Origin: Ifrita kowaldi
Lineage: Eukaryota; Chordata; Aves; Passeriformes; Cinclosomatidae
Reading direction: 5' to 3'
NCBI GenBank assembly: GCA_013398055.1
Contig: VZRS01002789.1
Location: 601,353-665,352, forward strand
Length of the DNA stretch: 64,000 bases
Part shown: positions 10,435 through 21,307 of the stretch, piece by piece
Layout: the number at the start of each line of letters is the position of its first letter
Position numbering within the stretch: position 1 is the stretch's first letter
Notes under the pieces: model-generated
Databases searched by the model: none
The model's input: only the letters and a program-made list of their open reading frames with translations
Told to the model about the DNA's origin: nothing
Translations under genes and position numbers: made by a program

Positions 10435-11270
10435 CTGTGCCACTTGGTTCCACATGGCACTTCCCATGCTCCTGCTGCTTTTCAGCACCACGTCTTGGAG
10501 CCATGACTCAGAGGACCGGGCAGGGGACAGGCAGAGGTGGCAGAGGATGCGGTCCACAAGGCTGATCCCAACAATCTTCTGAGCTGTGGAGAGAGGGAGG
10601 CAAAATGATCCACTTCCAGGGTGTGTTCATGTTTTCTTCCCCCTGGGAGCATGCTGCCAGCAAAGATGTGAGTGGCATAGAACAGCAACCTGGGCACGCT
10701 CCCATGGCTCTCAATGCTGCTGCATCTCTGCAACCAGGGCATGCATGAAGGGTACGCAGGTATCAAACACTTCTGCATGGGGCTGGCAGAAATGACACAG
10801 GAACTAGGAGACACCTGTGCCCTACTAGACTGACCATGCAAGGCAAAGAAGAATACACTCGTTCCTCTCAAATATCAACAGGGTATGGGTGAGTTCAGCT
10901 CCAGTTGTCCAAATATGAAAACAACACTGACTGTCAATGTTCTGCTGCATAGCAGACACAGTCCACTCCAGAGAGCAATTCATGATGTTCTTTAACAGAG
11001 CTAAAAGAGGTGGAAAGAACCACAGTGTAAGGCATTTCTTCAGAAAATTGGACCACTAATTTAGAGTGCATAATTACCGTTCAGCCAACTAAATATGCTG
11101 ACATTAATGCCACCCAGGACTTGATTCAGTTTCCCTAAGAAAAAAGTGTTTCTTACTGTTTGAATAACCCCAATGAATCTTGCATTGATCTCCACCTGTT
11201 TCTTCAGAAGGACATGATCTTCCTCAGGCCTGATCTTCCACTCACATGCAGCAGCCTGGTATTTCTCAGA
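10435..11270 (-). pseudogene. Four coding-like blocks of an unrecognised gene, probably broken
   Basis: On the minus strand four blocks read like protein. Block 1 (11270-11157, 38 codons, contains EEDHVLLKKQVEINARF) ends at ACA|GTAAGA but has a weak acceptor. Block 2 (11000-10835) follows a strong acceptor (CCACCTCTTTTAG) and contains NIMNCSLEWTVSAMQQN. Block 3 (from 10803, acceptor GTGTCTCCTAG) contains AEVFDTCVPFMHALVAEMQ, then hits a stop; the frame resumes one shift away with RLLFYATHIFAGSM. Block 4 (10583-10435, 149 bp) has an excellent acceptor (CTCTCTCCACAG) and donor (CAG|GTAAGC) and contains SLVDRILCHLCLSPARSS. Phases of blocks 1 and 2 do not match, and only 31 bp separate blocks 2 and 3. 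The helical, leucine-rich look suggests a HEAT/ARM-type protein, but I cannot name it. A decayed gene part or retrogene remnant is most likely; chance for single blocks is not excluded. Confidence 0.4.
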
Positions 11271-12765
11271 CTCTCACAAATGGCACTGGTGCCTGTGTTT
11301 AAGCAATCAAACCTGGTCACGTTTAGTAGTGTAATGGAAAAACAATGCTCACCATCAGTGTATACAGAGTTGTTCACCCAAACACCTGAAGTCAGCATGA
11401 TAAATGGAGACAGAACATATTGCAGGACTTTGAAAGGGTCTCGTGCCCTGGGACTCCCAGGTCTAATCAGCTCTCACAGATCAGAAAATTATGCACGACA
11501 TATTGACTACTATCCAAGGAGTCAGAAATCTAAGCAGACCCAGAATTCAGAAGTCATGACTTCCAAACTTGTCAAAATATGCATCACTATTTGACATGGA
11601 CCAGGTGCACTACTCATTAAAGATGTATGTGGAGAAGTTTTCTATTGATTTCAGCTATTGGCCTGACTCAATATGAGCTATTCCTTCAAATATAAATACT
11701 TGTGTTGTACCTTCAAAGGTCTATGAGGCAGCCTGGGAAATGTTCCATGCTTTGTGATGATTGCTCTGTCTTTTTGTTGCTTGCCTCTTGTTTCGGAGAT
11801 CAATATCAGAGATTTGCTCTTATTAGAGTTAAGAGCCTGTTCTTAGTGATTGAATTATACCATGATAATCTACCCCCTTGAGCTATTATAAAAACTGACT
11901 TAATAGTGTTTTCTTAATGGTGTTTGAATATGATGCAGCTGTCTGAATCATATTGCTGTAACTACCTTTTGATTGCCATAAAAGAAAATTCTAATCATTC
12001 CTCTACTATTTCCAATACAGTGATGAAAAAGCACCTCTGAAAAATCCCACAAAAAATCCAAACCAAAAAAATGAACAAAAACACACAGAAAATTGAGGCT
12101 TCTGAAAACATTTTTTTTTTCTTAAAAAGAATTGAATTGCAGTATCCTTTCAACACCATTTTTTTTTCTTTCTTGAGAAAGTTTTTGAACGCAGCAGATT
12201 GGCATTGTTCAAAAATTCTCTTCTAATCAAATCCACATCCAGGTCATTTGTGAGGAAAATCACCAAGTCGTGATGGGAGCGTGCATTCCCAAATTAATAT
12301 AAAACAAGCATGGGTACCAAGAGTAACAACTTGAAGAGACTTGTATCCAACTACTTCTGACTAGGAAGAATAAGCCAGACTGTAAACCTTGTACATGCTG
12401 AGCTGAGACAAGTCTTCTGGAGATACCTGCTCTTGTCCCTGAGGACAGTATCAAGGACATTCTTCATGACTAGAGTGAAAGCTGCACGTACAAACAGCCC
12501 AAGCACCCAACTAGACTGCTGTCACAGCTCACACCCCTGAAATGGTTTGTCTCTGTGTTTTTAGCCTGTTCAAATGAAATCACACATTACAGCATACTCC
12601 AAGAGGCTGGCTGGCTGTCAGCACTCCGCAGAAAGCCAATGTGGACAGGATGAGAGTGGCAGGTGTAATGTACCATCTGCACAACCATCTGGAAATCACC
12701 CTTCCTCAGAGTGCAGGAGTAATGCCAGGGCCTCATTCTTCTACCACTGACATGAAAGGAAATTT
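11271..12765. other. Unique sequence, nothing recognised
   Basis: No repeat family or supported exon. The plus-strand open frame at 11160-11594 overlaps coding-like block 1 of the minus strand and is more easily explained as its antisense. Two T-rich runs lie near 12110 and 12160. Confidence 0.55.
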
Positions 12766-13035
12766 CATAGAATCATAGGATCCTAGACCAGTTTGGGTTG
12801 GAAGGCACCTTAAAGATCATCTAGTTCCAACTCCCCCTGATGTGGGCAGGGACACCTTGCACTAGACCAGGTTGCTCAAAGCCCCACCCGATCTGGCCTT
12901 GGACGCTTCCAGGGTTGGGACATCCTCAGCTTCCCTGGACAACACTCTCTGCGTAAAGAATATCCTCCTAATGTCTGATATAAATATGTTCTCTTTCAGT
13001 TTAAAGACATTCCTCCTTGTCCTGTCACTACATGC
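12766..13035 (-). mobile_element. CR1 LINE, 3' part (first half of a split copy)
   Basis: Starts with CATAGAATCATAGG and runs through the full CR1 3'-end order on the minus strand: CTTAAAGATCATCTAGTTCC, then GACCAGGTTGCTCAAAGCCC, then CCTTGTCCTGTCACTACATGC, where it is cut by an LTR insertion. The copy resumes at 13841 without losing a base relative to CR1 order. Confidence 0.95.
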
Positions 13036-13840
13036 TGTGGGAATGAGGCCTGCAGCTATGAGACATGATGTGAGATATGTGGTAGAGAGATTTCCATTCA
13101 TATGGTGTGCTGAGGGGCTGATAGGTTACACATTTCTGGTCCATCCTCATGCAAGACCTACAGTCTTCATAATCATCTTTCTCTCTGTAGCTCTCAATAT
13201 CTCTCATTTACATATAAAATGACTGCCTCCCCCATTTATAACAGCAGCAACAGGTTATCTGACTACAGTCTTACCTCCACTTCTCCCAAAAGTATAAAAT
13301 GGCATTTGAAATCCTCCATGGCAGAGGATGAGAATACAACCACCTTGCAGACAAGTTGATGGGCTTGCTTCTGTCTCTTCCCCAAAAAAGGAATGTCTCT
13401 TTGGTAAGATTTATGCCTCCAACTCCATCAGAGTGTACCTAGAAATACTTGTACACAACACTATACGCTCACATTTTCTAGGTCTAGTGTATTTATTACT
13501 GGCAATCTCACAAAAAATGTGTAGCCTGTTTCTTCAATATACTACAATATTTGTCAATCTGTGATCATAAAGGTTCTTAATGAACTCTTTCTTACTTATA
13601 GTGGCAAATCAGTAAATCACACTATTCATGAATCTGGCATCCTGAATGTGAGCAGAATTATAGTGTAACCCACACTGTTGATACATCTGATATCTTACTG
13701 AATGTGACCAGACTTATAGGGCCGAACTGGTTATAATCAGAAATTAAACTGAGCTGCACCCAGCCCCTTTGCTCTGCGAGGACAAACTAGAAAGCAATGG
13801 GGCTTATTTTCTGCCAAATTCCTATATCTTTACTGCAACA
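13036..13840. mobile_element. 805-bp solo LTR nested in CR1, 5-bp target duplication
   Basis: The insert begins TGTGGGAATGAGGCC and ends TTTACTGCAACA, so it has TG...CA ends. It is flanked by a perfect CATGC duplication (13031-13035 and 13841-13845). Removing it plus one CATGC restores a continuous CR1 reading (CACTACATGC then TCTGGTAAAAAG). Inside, a diverged 56-bp tandem duplication is visible around CTGAATGTG (about 13642 and 13698). A TATAAAA lies at about 13293 on the plus strand and an AATAAA on the minus strand near 13492, so orientation is unclear. There are no internal viral genes, so it is a solo LTR made by LTR-LTR recombination. I do not recognise the family. Confidence 0.85.
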
Positions 13841-14690
13841 CATGCTCTGGTAAAAAGTCCCTCTCTAGCTTTCTCGTAACACCCATGAGGTCCTGGGATG
13901 CTGCTATAAGCTCTACCCAGGGCCTTTTCTTCTCCAGACTGAACAACACAAGCTCTCCCAGCCTTCTTCATAAAAGAGATGCTTCAGCCCTCTTATCACC
14001 TTGGTCACCTTTCTCTGGACTCACTAATAAGTCCACATAGTTCTTATGTCAGGGGCTGCAGAACTGATCATGGCACTTCAGGTGAAGTCTCACCGGAGTG
14101 GAGTAGGGTGGGAGGAGAATCCCCTCCCTCGCCCTCCTGGCCATTTTGATGCAGGCCAGGACATGGTTGGCTTTGTGGGCTGCAAGTGCACACTGCCGAA
14201 TCATGTTGAGCTTCTTGTCAACCAACACCTCCAAGTCCTCCTCAGGGCTGCTCTCAAGCCATTCTCCACCCAGCCTGTATTTTTGCTTGGGATTGGCTGA
14301 CCCATGTGCAGGACCTTGAACTTGGCCCTGTTGAACTTCATGAGTTTTGTATAAGCCAACCTCTCAAACCCATCCAGGTCCCTCTGGATGGCATCCCTTC
14401 CCTCCAGTATCTCAACCACACCAAACAGCTTGGTGTCATTGGAAAACTTGCTGAGGGTGCACTTGATCCTACTGTCTGACAAGATGTGAAAAAGCAACAG
14501 TCCCAATATTGACCCCTGAGGAAGGGCAGTTGTCACTGGTCTCTGCTTGGATATCAAGCCTTTGACCACAATTCTGGAGTGTGACCATCCTGTCAATTCA
14601 TTATCCACTGCATGGCCCATCCATCAAAGCCATCCTACTTCAGTTTAGAGAGAAGGATGTCATGGAGGACAGTGTCAAAACTTCAAACAT
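13841..14690 (-). mobile_element. CR1 LINE, ORF2 C-terminal part (second half of the split copy)
   Basis: Continues the copy from 13035. Read on the minus strand it encodes the end of the CR1 reverse transcriptase. In the open frame 14620-14201 the motif-B PQGS is kept, but the catalytic box, normally F/YADD, reads FSND, and the following EGRDAIQRDLDGFE and LMKFNRAKFKVLHMGQ blocks are CR1-like. A second frame (14234-14049) carries DKKLNMIRQCALAAHKANHV. Frame breaks and the lost aspartate show a dead element. 5'-truncated near 14690. Confidence 0.9.
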
Positions 14691-14872
14691 TTTATCAAAC
14701 TCACTGTTCACCTCCCTTCCATGAAGATGTCATTAATGGAAACAGAATCAGGGTCCTGATGTAGGCTAGAGAGGAAGATGCTCAGCACTTGGCTGATTTT
14801 TTACTTTTTCCTGCAAGAGGCTATGGTGTAGCAGCAAAGAAATAAAAGCTAGCTGACAAAAGAACTTACCAA

Positions 14873-15065
14873 ACCTATTAATAAATATGCAGTATAACCA
14901 GGCAAGGTATCTGGAAAATATACCTACAATGTAAAGCATCTCTACATAGTGGTCCCTTACTTCTAGAAATCATTTTTCTGTGAAGGCAGTTTCCAGAATA
15001 TCATCTTTCATTGGAGCCCAAATAGTTCAAACTTCCTTGTTTCTATTCTGGTCTATCTTTGATGG
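14873..15065 (+). repeat. Diverged duplicate, copy 1
   Basis: Shares ordered patches with 15463-15643: ATAACCAGG(C/A)AAG, CTGAAGG/GTGAAGGCAGTTTCC versus CCTGAAGGTAATTCCC, ATATCATCTTTCAT versus AGGTATCTTTAATC, and TTCTATTCTGGTCTATCTTTG versus TTTATTCTGTGGCTATTGTG. Alignment is patchy with several indels, so the event is old. It may be two copies of an unnamed ancient interspersed repeat rather than a local duplication. Confidence 0.5.
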
Positions 15066-15462
15066 ACAATAACTAATATGGGACCACAGGACCCAGTGAT
15101 CTTAAAAACAAGGAGACTTTCACAGAAAATAAGTCTGATGCTCAAACAAGAATAGCAGTATTTTAGGAACATGGTTTTATTTCCTGCCTATAATATAGTC
15201 CAACCTAGGACTCCTTTCTTCTGTATTCAGATCCTTTTTAAATTTCTCTGTGATACACGTAGAGGAAAAAAAATGTAATTAGAAAAATCTTGCTTAAAAA
15301 ACCAATAAAAAAAGTAATAAATCCAAAGGTCCTGATTCCATTTGTTTTTCCATGTCGTGTCTCTTCAATGAAGCCACCTTATGCAGTGATGCTGCCTCTG
15401 GCACAAATGTGCACAGTGTTCCTGGCTATGCCAGTAGAATCTAGGTGACTTTAACCATTCAA

Positions 15463-15643
15463 CAGACCAATCAATAAATTTTTTATATAACCAGGAAAGT
15501 ACACCTCCAAGGAAACTGTATCTAGAGTAACACCATATTTCCATAAATACCTTTGCCCTGAAGGTAATTCCCAGAAGGTATCTTTAATCAGATCCAAAAA
15601 CCACCAAAATATCTTCCTTTCCTTTATTCTGTGGCTATTGTGG
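15463..15643 (+). repeat. Diverged duplicate, copy 2
   Basis: Partner of 14873-15065, about 590 bp away in the same orientation. On the minus strand this copy is open (15699-15451) and includes DTFWELPSGQRYLWKYG. Copy 1 has stops in the matching frame. I see no splice context, so coding is not claimed. Confidence 0.5.
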
Positions 15644-16179
15644 CAGGTGCATACTGCAGGGCATTCCAGAGACTCACTAAAAATTAAAGTGATAGGCATG
15701 TATATATCTAAAAGTTTGGCTTCAAGTTAAAGCAAACACTTCTACTTCCTCTTTGTTCAACCAAGAGAGAGTGGCATTTTCATATGACTGTTCATCCCAC
15801 CTCTCAGGAGTTGTCTGCCACAGGATGACTTCTTTTCAGGAAAGGTTCTCTCATTGCACCCACAAGTGACTTCAAAGGAATAGTAGATAACAAGTTAAGG
15901 GCAGGTGCCTTATTTCTGATTACATCAAGCTCAGTGACATGATTCTCCAGTTATTAGTCAAACTATTTTTTTCTAGGGAACTCTGTAATTACTTTCAAGT
16001 TTCCTCATTCAAAGTATAGAGAGAGAAGTAATTCTTCACCCATCAAATATATACATATGTCAGAGAGTAAACACACAATTGATGCAATCTTCCCTCTCCA
16101 GGTTGATATTCAAAACCATCCTCAATTTTCTGAACCACTTCGTTGTATCAAATAGCTTTCCAGATCTCTTTATACTCAC

Positions 16180-16257
16180 CACAGTTCATCCAGAACTACT
16201 TCTGCACATGGGACCAGTCTCCCAATTTTAAAGAACATTGAGTATTCTCCTAATAAC
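16180..16257 (-). CDS. Possible small exon of an unknown gene (26 codons)
   Basis: A 78-bp minus-strand interval between a modest acceptor (GAATATTCTAG) and a good donor (CTGTG|GTGAGT). It reads LLGEYSMFFKIGRL then VPCAEVVLDEL and keeps phase 2 at both ends. It lies between the stronger candidate exons at 18 kb and the coding-like blocks at 11 kb, on the same strand. It does not join the 18-kb exon directly because the phases differ, so another exon would be needed. Chance is quite possible at this length. Confidence 0.25.
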
Positions 16258-17103
16258 CTAGAATATTCTTTTCTCCCTTGGTTAGCTGCTCCATTGTCTC
16301 ATAAAATATTTTAAAACCTGAAACTGTGGAAGCTAATTCCCCATTTAAAGGCACTTTATTGATAGTAAAGACCTTGGCAAATGACAACTACAAAATCCTT
16401 CTTACCTGTGCTAATCTGTATTGCCAAATCTGAATGCTGGCTGCTTTATTCCACGTTTAGCTATGGGGCAAAAAAAAAGGCCTTTTTGTCATTATAACTG
16501 CAACCACATTAAGATGTTTTGTGCCCTGGCCAAAGACCACACCTCATCACATGGCTGTTTCTAATATCTATACAAGTAGGAGGTTGCAATACAGGCACAT
16601 ACATGAAGAGGCAAAGGATAATGGACAGATGTTTTACTAAAAGACCAAATGTTAAGATGGTGAGCATCCTCAGTTCTCATTAGAAAGAGATCTGGCCAAT
16701 TTATACAATGCATCTCTGTTTCAGCGAAGGGTATGTGCTTATCTTAAGCATGTGGTTAAATGCCACTGAAAACAAGAAGAGTTAAAAAGGTACGTAAACA
16801 AATTATTCTGGCAAGACTGGATCACTCACGTACTTAAAGGCTTTGTTGTATCAGAACTTTTGACACCACAGAAGTCCCAATTTCATCTATTGCATATCTG
16901 GATCCAACACTAAAACTGTCTGGCTAAGTTGTCACACAGGGTAACACAGCATATTAATACTTCATCCAGAAGGTAGGCTACACTAATTTAATTTCAAAGG
17001 ACACTCCTTATATTTATTTCAGAAGTGTTATCACAATAGCTTGTGATACTGACTCCAGGAAATTAAAACCTATAAATTTCCTGTCTGGTTAGATGAAAAT
17101 CAC

Positions 17104-17135
17104 CACACACACACACACACACACACGCACACACA
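17104..17135. repeat. (CA)n microsatellite
   Basis: About sixteen CA dinucleotides with one interruption (ACGCAC) near 17127. A standard vertebrate microsatellite. Confidence 0.95.
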
Positions 17136-18012
17136 AATTGGTTTATCCATATGCAAATGTTACAATTAGGGATTATGGCTCTGGAAAGTTAACAGCTTAA
17201 TCAGTGTATCAGAAGGCTAAAGACATGTCCCACCAGTTTTCTCAAAAATACATTTTGGGGATATTATAATTTTATTACCAGACTGATAAATAAATTTTAT
17301 CCTCTGAGCTCATATGAAACTTTAAGAGGGGGGAAGTACAGGAGTAGGAGAATGAATATAATTTTTTAATACGCAGGAGGAATCAGGGGCTGTGCCATGG
17401 CTCCCCTTGAAATAAATTGTATTTGTTCTTTTTCCCACTTTTGGCATTTCCAGGTGCCTGTCTGTTTTTAACATCTTCTTCAGCCTCAATAAATTTTTTG
17501 AAACAAGATTCTGTCATACATTCAGTGAGTCACAGCTGGAAAATAAAAGTAATCCCTCAGTGGGATAAATACACTCGAACTGGAGAACAGGAAAAAAATG
17601 TATTGTTTTTTAAAATGGATGGTGATACACTTTAATAGTTTTTTTCCAACCTTGTTTTGTTTTGAAACTGTCAGAGAATGTTCACTGAATGCTTTATAAG
17701 CAAAACAACTCTTTCCTAAGGCTATACAAACAGTACTTTAAAAAAGAGATATTTTTCTAACACTGATTAAAAGAATCTGTGAACTCAGGGGAATCATTTG
17801 TTGAGATCAAGCTCTCAGGTCACATTTACACCTTAGCAAGTATAAATTATTTGTTGTGCTGATTGCCTAAGCCACCTCCTGACCAGGACAGACAGTCAAG
17901 GTCAGACAGAAACGGTGCCATCTGCTTATATAGGTAAACACAGGGCTCAGGCACGAGCATCATGCTTTTTTTTCCTGTGTCCATGTTAGTCCCTTGCAGT
18001 CCCTCAGAATAC
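17136..18012. other. Unique sequence, nothing recognised
   Basis: AT-rich. A small plus-strand open frame at 17417-17635 has an AG...GTGAGT pair around 17480-17526, but only about 15 codons between them, so it is not called. Confidence 0.55.
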
Positions 18013-18264
18013 CTGAATCAACATCTCTTCGTATGAACTCCCACTATTGTATTTTTGATTGCATTTATTAGACATTTGAGAAGACAGCATGTGAACCACA
18101 CAGATAGCCATGACCATTTCATCTTTGAAAACCTGGTGTAGAACTTTTTGGACTGAAGAGAGTGACGAAACAGACTCAAGAATTTGTCTGAGGAGAATTT
18201 TGAGGAACTCTTGTTCCGCAAACATGTCAGGTGAGGCAGGACCTTGGCACACAGCACAGTCTCT
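18013..18264 (-). CDS. Candidate internal exon of an unrecognised gene (84 codons)
   Basis: This minus-strand interval is the best coding candidate here. It is preceded by a strong acceptor (CTCTGTGTTTTCAG), followed by a donor CAG|GTATTC, and is exactly 252 bp, so it starts and ends in phase 0. The product reads as amphipathic helices: FAEQEFLKILLRQILESV, then SSVQKVLHQVFKDEMVMAIC, then VVHMLSSQMSN, ending EEMLIQ. This pattern suits a HEAT/ARM-like or other helical-repeat protein, but I recognise no family motif. Two phase-0 candidates lie upstream on the same strand (21475-21308 and 22354-22283). An LTR in the same orientation lies 74 bp upstream. The donor is not ideal, and no conservation test was possible. 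Confidence 0.45.
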
Positions 18265-18337
18265 CTGAAAACACAGAGTGGCATGATTATTTCTCAATAC
18301 TCAATACATAGCTTCAATGGAAAATCTGTTTCAGCAG

Positions 18338-18917
18338 TGTTGGTGGCATTATCCCACGGCTTAGCCCCAGACAGCAATGGAGCCTTACAAAGCCTCTCAC
18401 TCACTTCCCCCCTGCCCATCCCAGTGCACCAGGGGAGAGGATTGAAAGGTTAAAATCAGAAAATTCATTGGATTGAGATAAAAACAGTTTAATGGATAAA
18501 GCAAAAGCCACACACACAAGCAGAACAGAATGAAGAATTCATTTCCCATTTCCTGTGTTCAGGCATCTCCAGGACAGCAGGGCTTCAGTGACTTGGTAGG
18601 AGAAACACCATCACACTGAATGTCCTCCCTTCGTTCTTCTCCGCACTTTATATACTGAGCATGATGCCATATGGTATGAAAAATCCGTAGGATCAGTTGC
18701 AGTCAGCTGTCCCAGCTGTGTCCCCTCCCAACTCCTTGTGCACCTCCAACCTCCTTGCTTGGGTGGAGTGAGGAGCAGAAAAGGCCCTGGCTCTGTGCAA
18801 GTCCTGCTAAGCAGAAGCTAAAGCATCCCGTTATCAGTTTCCAGCACAAATGCAAAACACAGACCTGCACCAGCTACTACAAAGGACATTAACACTGCCC
18901 CAGCCACAACCAGTACA
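18338..18917 (-). mobile_element. Solo LTR, bird ERVL-like family, minus strand
   Basis: On the minus strand it starts TGTACTGGTTGTGGCTGGGG and keeps the familiar bird LTR order: blocks near CCAGCACAAATGC, then GGAGGGGACACAGC, a TATATAAAG box (plus-strand 18648-18655), an ATTAAA signal (18488-18493) followed by CTGTTTTTATCTCAATCC, and a 3' end near ...GCCACCAACA. It has TG...CA ends. No internal viral genes are attached. I find no clear target duplication (GGTCA on one side, AGCAG on the other), so it is old or its 3' edge is misplaced. It lies just upstream of the candidate exon at 18264 in the same direction. Confidence 0.8.
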
Positions 18918-21307
18918 GGTCAACTCTTAGTACTGGATTTAATCAGTAGTTCTTTATTGTCAAACCAGAGATGGTTCGATGATTTGTATTGCAGACTTGA
19001 GCCTGTGGAAACCTGACGTGTCTCTCTTTTTTCTCTTGCACGTCTACCCTCTCTTACCATTGTCTGCAGATGGTTTGTTTTAGCATATTATCCATAGGTG
19101 ACAGTAAGATGGTCTTTTTCATACCCGCTCTTCTGTTTTATTCACTGTAAATTCTAGGTCTTATTGTTTCATCCCTCAGTGCCCACCCCTTCCTCCCCCG
19201 TATTTAGCTGCTCCAGTACTTTCTAGAGTTGCTCCCTCTGTTGCAACATTGCGACACTTTACTTTCCATTCTTTTCTTTTCCTAATCTAGGAAAAAAGAT
19301 TTTAAAATACAGTTGTTTTAGAAAAGAGTGATTTCTCTAAATTCCCAATATACCACAAGAGATCTTTAAGGGATCACTGTCCAAAACACATGAAGTAACA
19401 CAGTCAGTAGTAACATATAGTATGTGAAAGCACAGAATCTGCCATTGTACACCCTGTGTAGCATTCCCAAGATATTGTTTTGCAAAACAGTGAGTTTTAA
19501 ACAAAAAATATTACTATGTCTTTATAGTAATTTATTAAAAAATAAAGCATTGATTTTCATAACAGTACTCCCAACAAGGATTGAATACAACAAAATTCAA
19601 CAGGATAATTAGTTTTAAAACTTACATAATAACAATATTTTGTATCTTTCATAAAAATATCGTAACCTGTTAAGAAACTCCCAGTCACTGTACATCTTCT
19701 TGTCTCTCTCTTCAATTATGTAGTTATTACTGCGTAATAAACCCATTCCAGCTGGAGGTCCTAATGTAACTATCTCTACTTAATGAGGCCAGCTCTGAAA
19801 ATTCAGCTTCAGTGGGTCAGATACATTTATTTACTTTTTGCAGATACTAAAGAGCTTTTGTCAGAAACCTTTTGCTCAATTACAGCCAAATTTACATTCA
19901 TGGTATTTCTGACCTATATTGGAACCAAGACTGAGAAGATATTTGAATTCTCATCTTGGAAGCAATTAATCTCATGTAACCCTAAAGATGAGATTCAACA
20001 GTGGGTATACACAGTTGACTTCAGATGTCTAAATCATTTTATTCTACATTTATGCTGCAACTGCCATCAATATAGACACTTGATCAGATAGATCAATCAC
20101 TTTCTAGACTCCATTGATTGCATTGACAAGAGGTGCAAAACAACTGCCTAAACATATGTTTGTAGCACTATTTAACCCTCCACAGAGACTTACCAACACC
20201 TGTACAATGCTGGCAGCTATGACACAAGATCCATGGGAGCCATCTGTATCGTGGAATAAAACACAGGGGCTGGTTGATACCCTTAGATATTCTATGCCTA
20301 TGTGCAAACAACTGACTTCCACTGACCATACCCACTGGAGAGTTTAGACAAGTGTACATCCCTACATATGGAACGTTAAGGTTTAGGTTTCTTAATCTTG
20401 TGCTGAAAGCCAACTTTTTTGTGTCCAACTCAGAATGAGATGTATAGAACTGGTGTATAGAACTGCTTCGCTCAGATTGCTACCCGTCATGAAACAGAGG
20501 TAGGAGTGCTGAGGCTGAGGTCACATTACCACTAACTCAGGGTTTGCATTAGGCATTCAAGCTCACTCTTGCAAAATATCAGCAATATATCCTGACTTCC
20601 TCCAGATCTTTTTATTCTGGCCTCAGTGTTGAATTGCTCAGTGCTGTTCTGGTCATAGCAGAGCATAAGAAAAACTACAGATGGTTTTAGACTTCTCCAG
20701 CACAGGCAAAAATTAACTTTGCAGCCTTAATAATAAAGGCAAAATATTTAATATACATCTCTTCCTGCTTCCCTCCCCTCCTACTTCATTACTGGAATAG
20801 CCCTCCAACAGTAGGAAGAGCAAGCCCAAGAAAGCACTGGTATACTGGGTACACAGGTGGCAGAGCCACAACCATCTTTTATCTCAGCTAGGAGGCTCAG
20901 TTGGTCTTTCAGCCTTCAGAGGCAATGTCATGTGAAGGTGCCACTGATTTAACTGCTACACAGTATCTTCTTTCCTAAGAAAATGATTAAACTACCTATA
21001 CGAAAATCTGGAAGAGTGACAAGCATCGCACCGTGCACAAGTACCACTGCTCACTCTTCTAAATCTTCCTTGTGAACCTCCTTATAGCCCTCTAAAAATA
21101 TTGCTTTCACTCTCTTTAAAAAATCTTATTATTTTTTGCATATATTTTGCAAAAATATTAGCTAAGGATGAGGAGGATGGAATGTTTTATTTATTCAAAT
21201 ACCAACCCTTTTACTAAAATATGAATGACTTATGTCTCTGTTTAACCCTTGTCTCTTTACTCTGAATATTTTCAAAGAACATGAGTTCTTCGGAAGCAGT
21301 TTCTCAC
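18918..21307. other. Unique sequence, nothing recognised
   Basis: No repeat family or strong exon. Weak minus-strand coding-like stretches occur near 19040-19130 and 20104-20322, without adequate splice sites. Mostly AT-rich. Confidence 0.5.

Larger units (their letters stand above)
14691..17103. other. Unique sequence containing an old internal duplication
   Basis: Apart from the diverged duplicate pair (14873-15065 and 15463-15643) and one possible small exon at 16180-16257 I see no feature. The interval near 16401-16455 (-) has very good splice-site sequences but is stopped in the usable frames. Confidence 0.5.

Noticed and set aside
9726..10900. Treating the whole GC-rich segment as one endogenous retrovirus with internal genes
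   Set aside because: No polypurine tract precedes the LTR at 10193. The segment above it shows splice-flanked coding-like blocks with no gag, pol or env features, so it is better read as separate gene-derived sequence.
14201..14620. 139-codon open frame with reverse-transcriptase motifs as a possible live gene
   Set aside because: It is the CR1 ORF2 tail. The catalytic box is altered (FSND) and the frame is broken on both sides, so it is a dead LINE fragment.
16401..16455. Minus-strand interval with excellent acceptor (TTTTTTTTTGCCCCATAG) and donor (CACAG|GTAAGA)
   Set aside because: Each frame meets a stop (TAA at the start, TAA after four codons, or TAG near the end). It could be a noncoding or dead exon, but a coding call is not supported.
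18333..18922. Target duplication for the LTR at 18338-18917
   Set aside because: The flanks AGCAG and GGTCA do not match, so no duplication is claimed.
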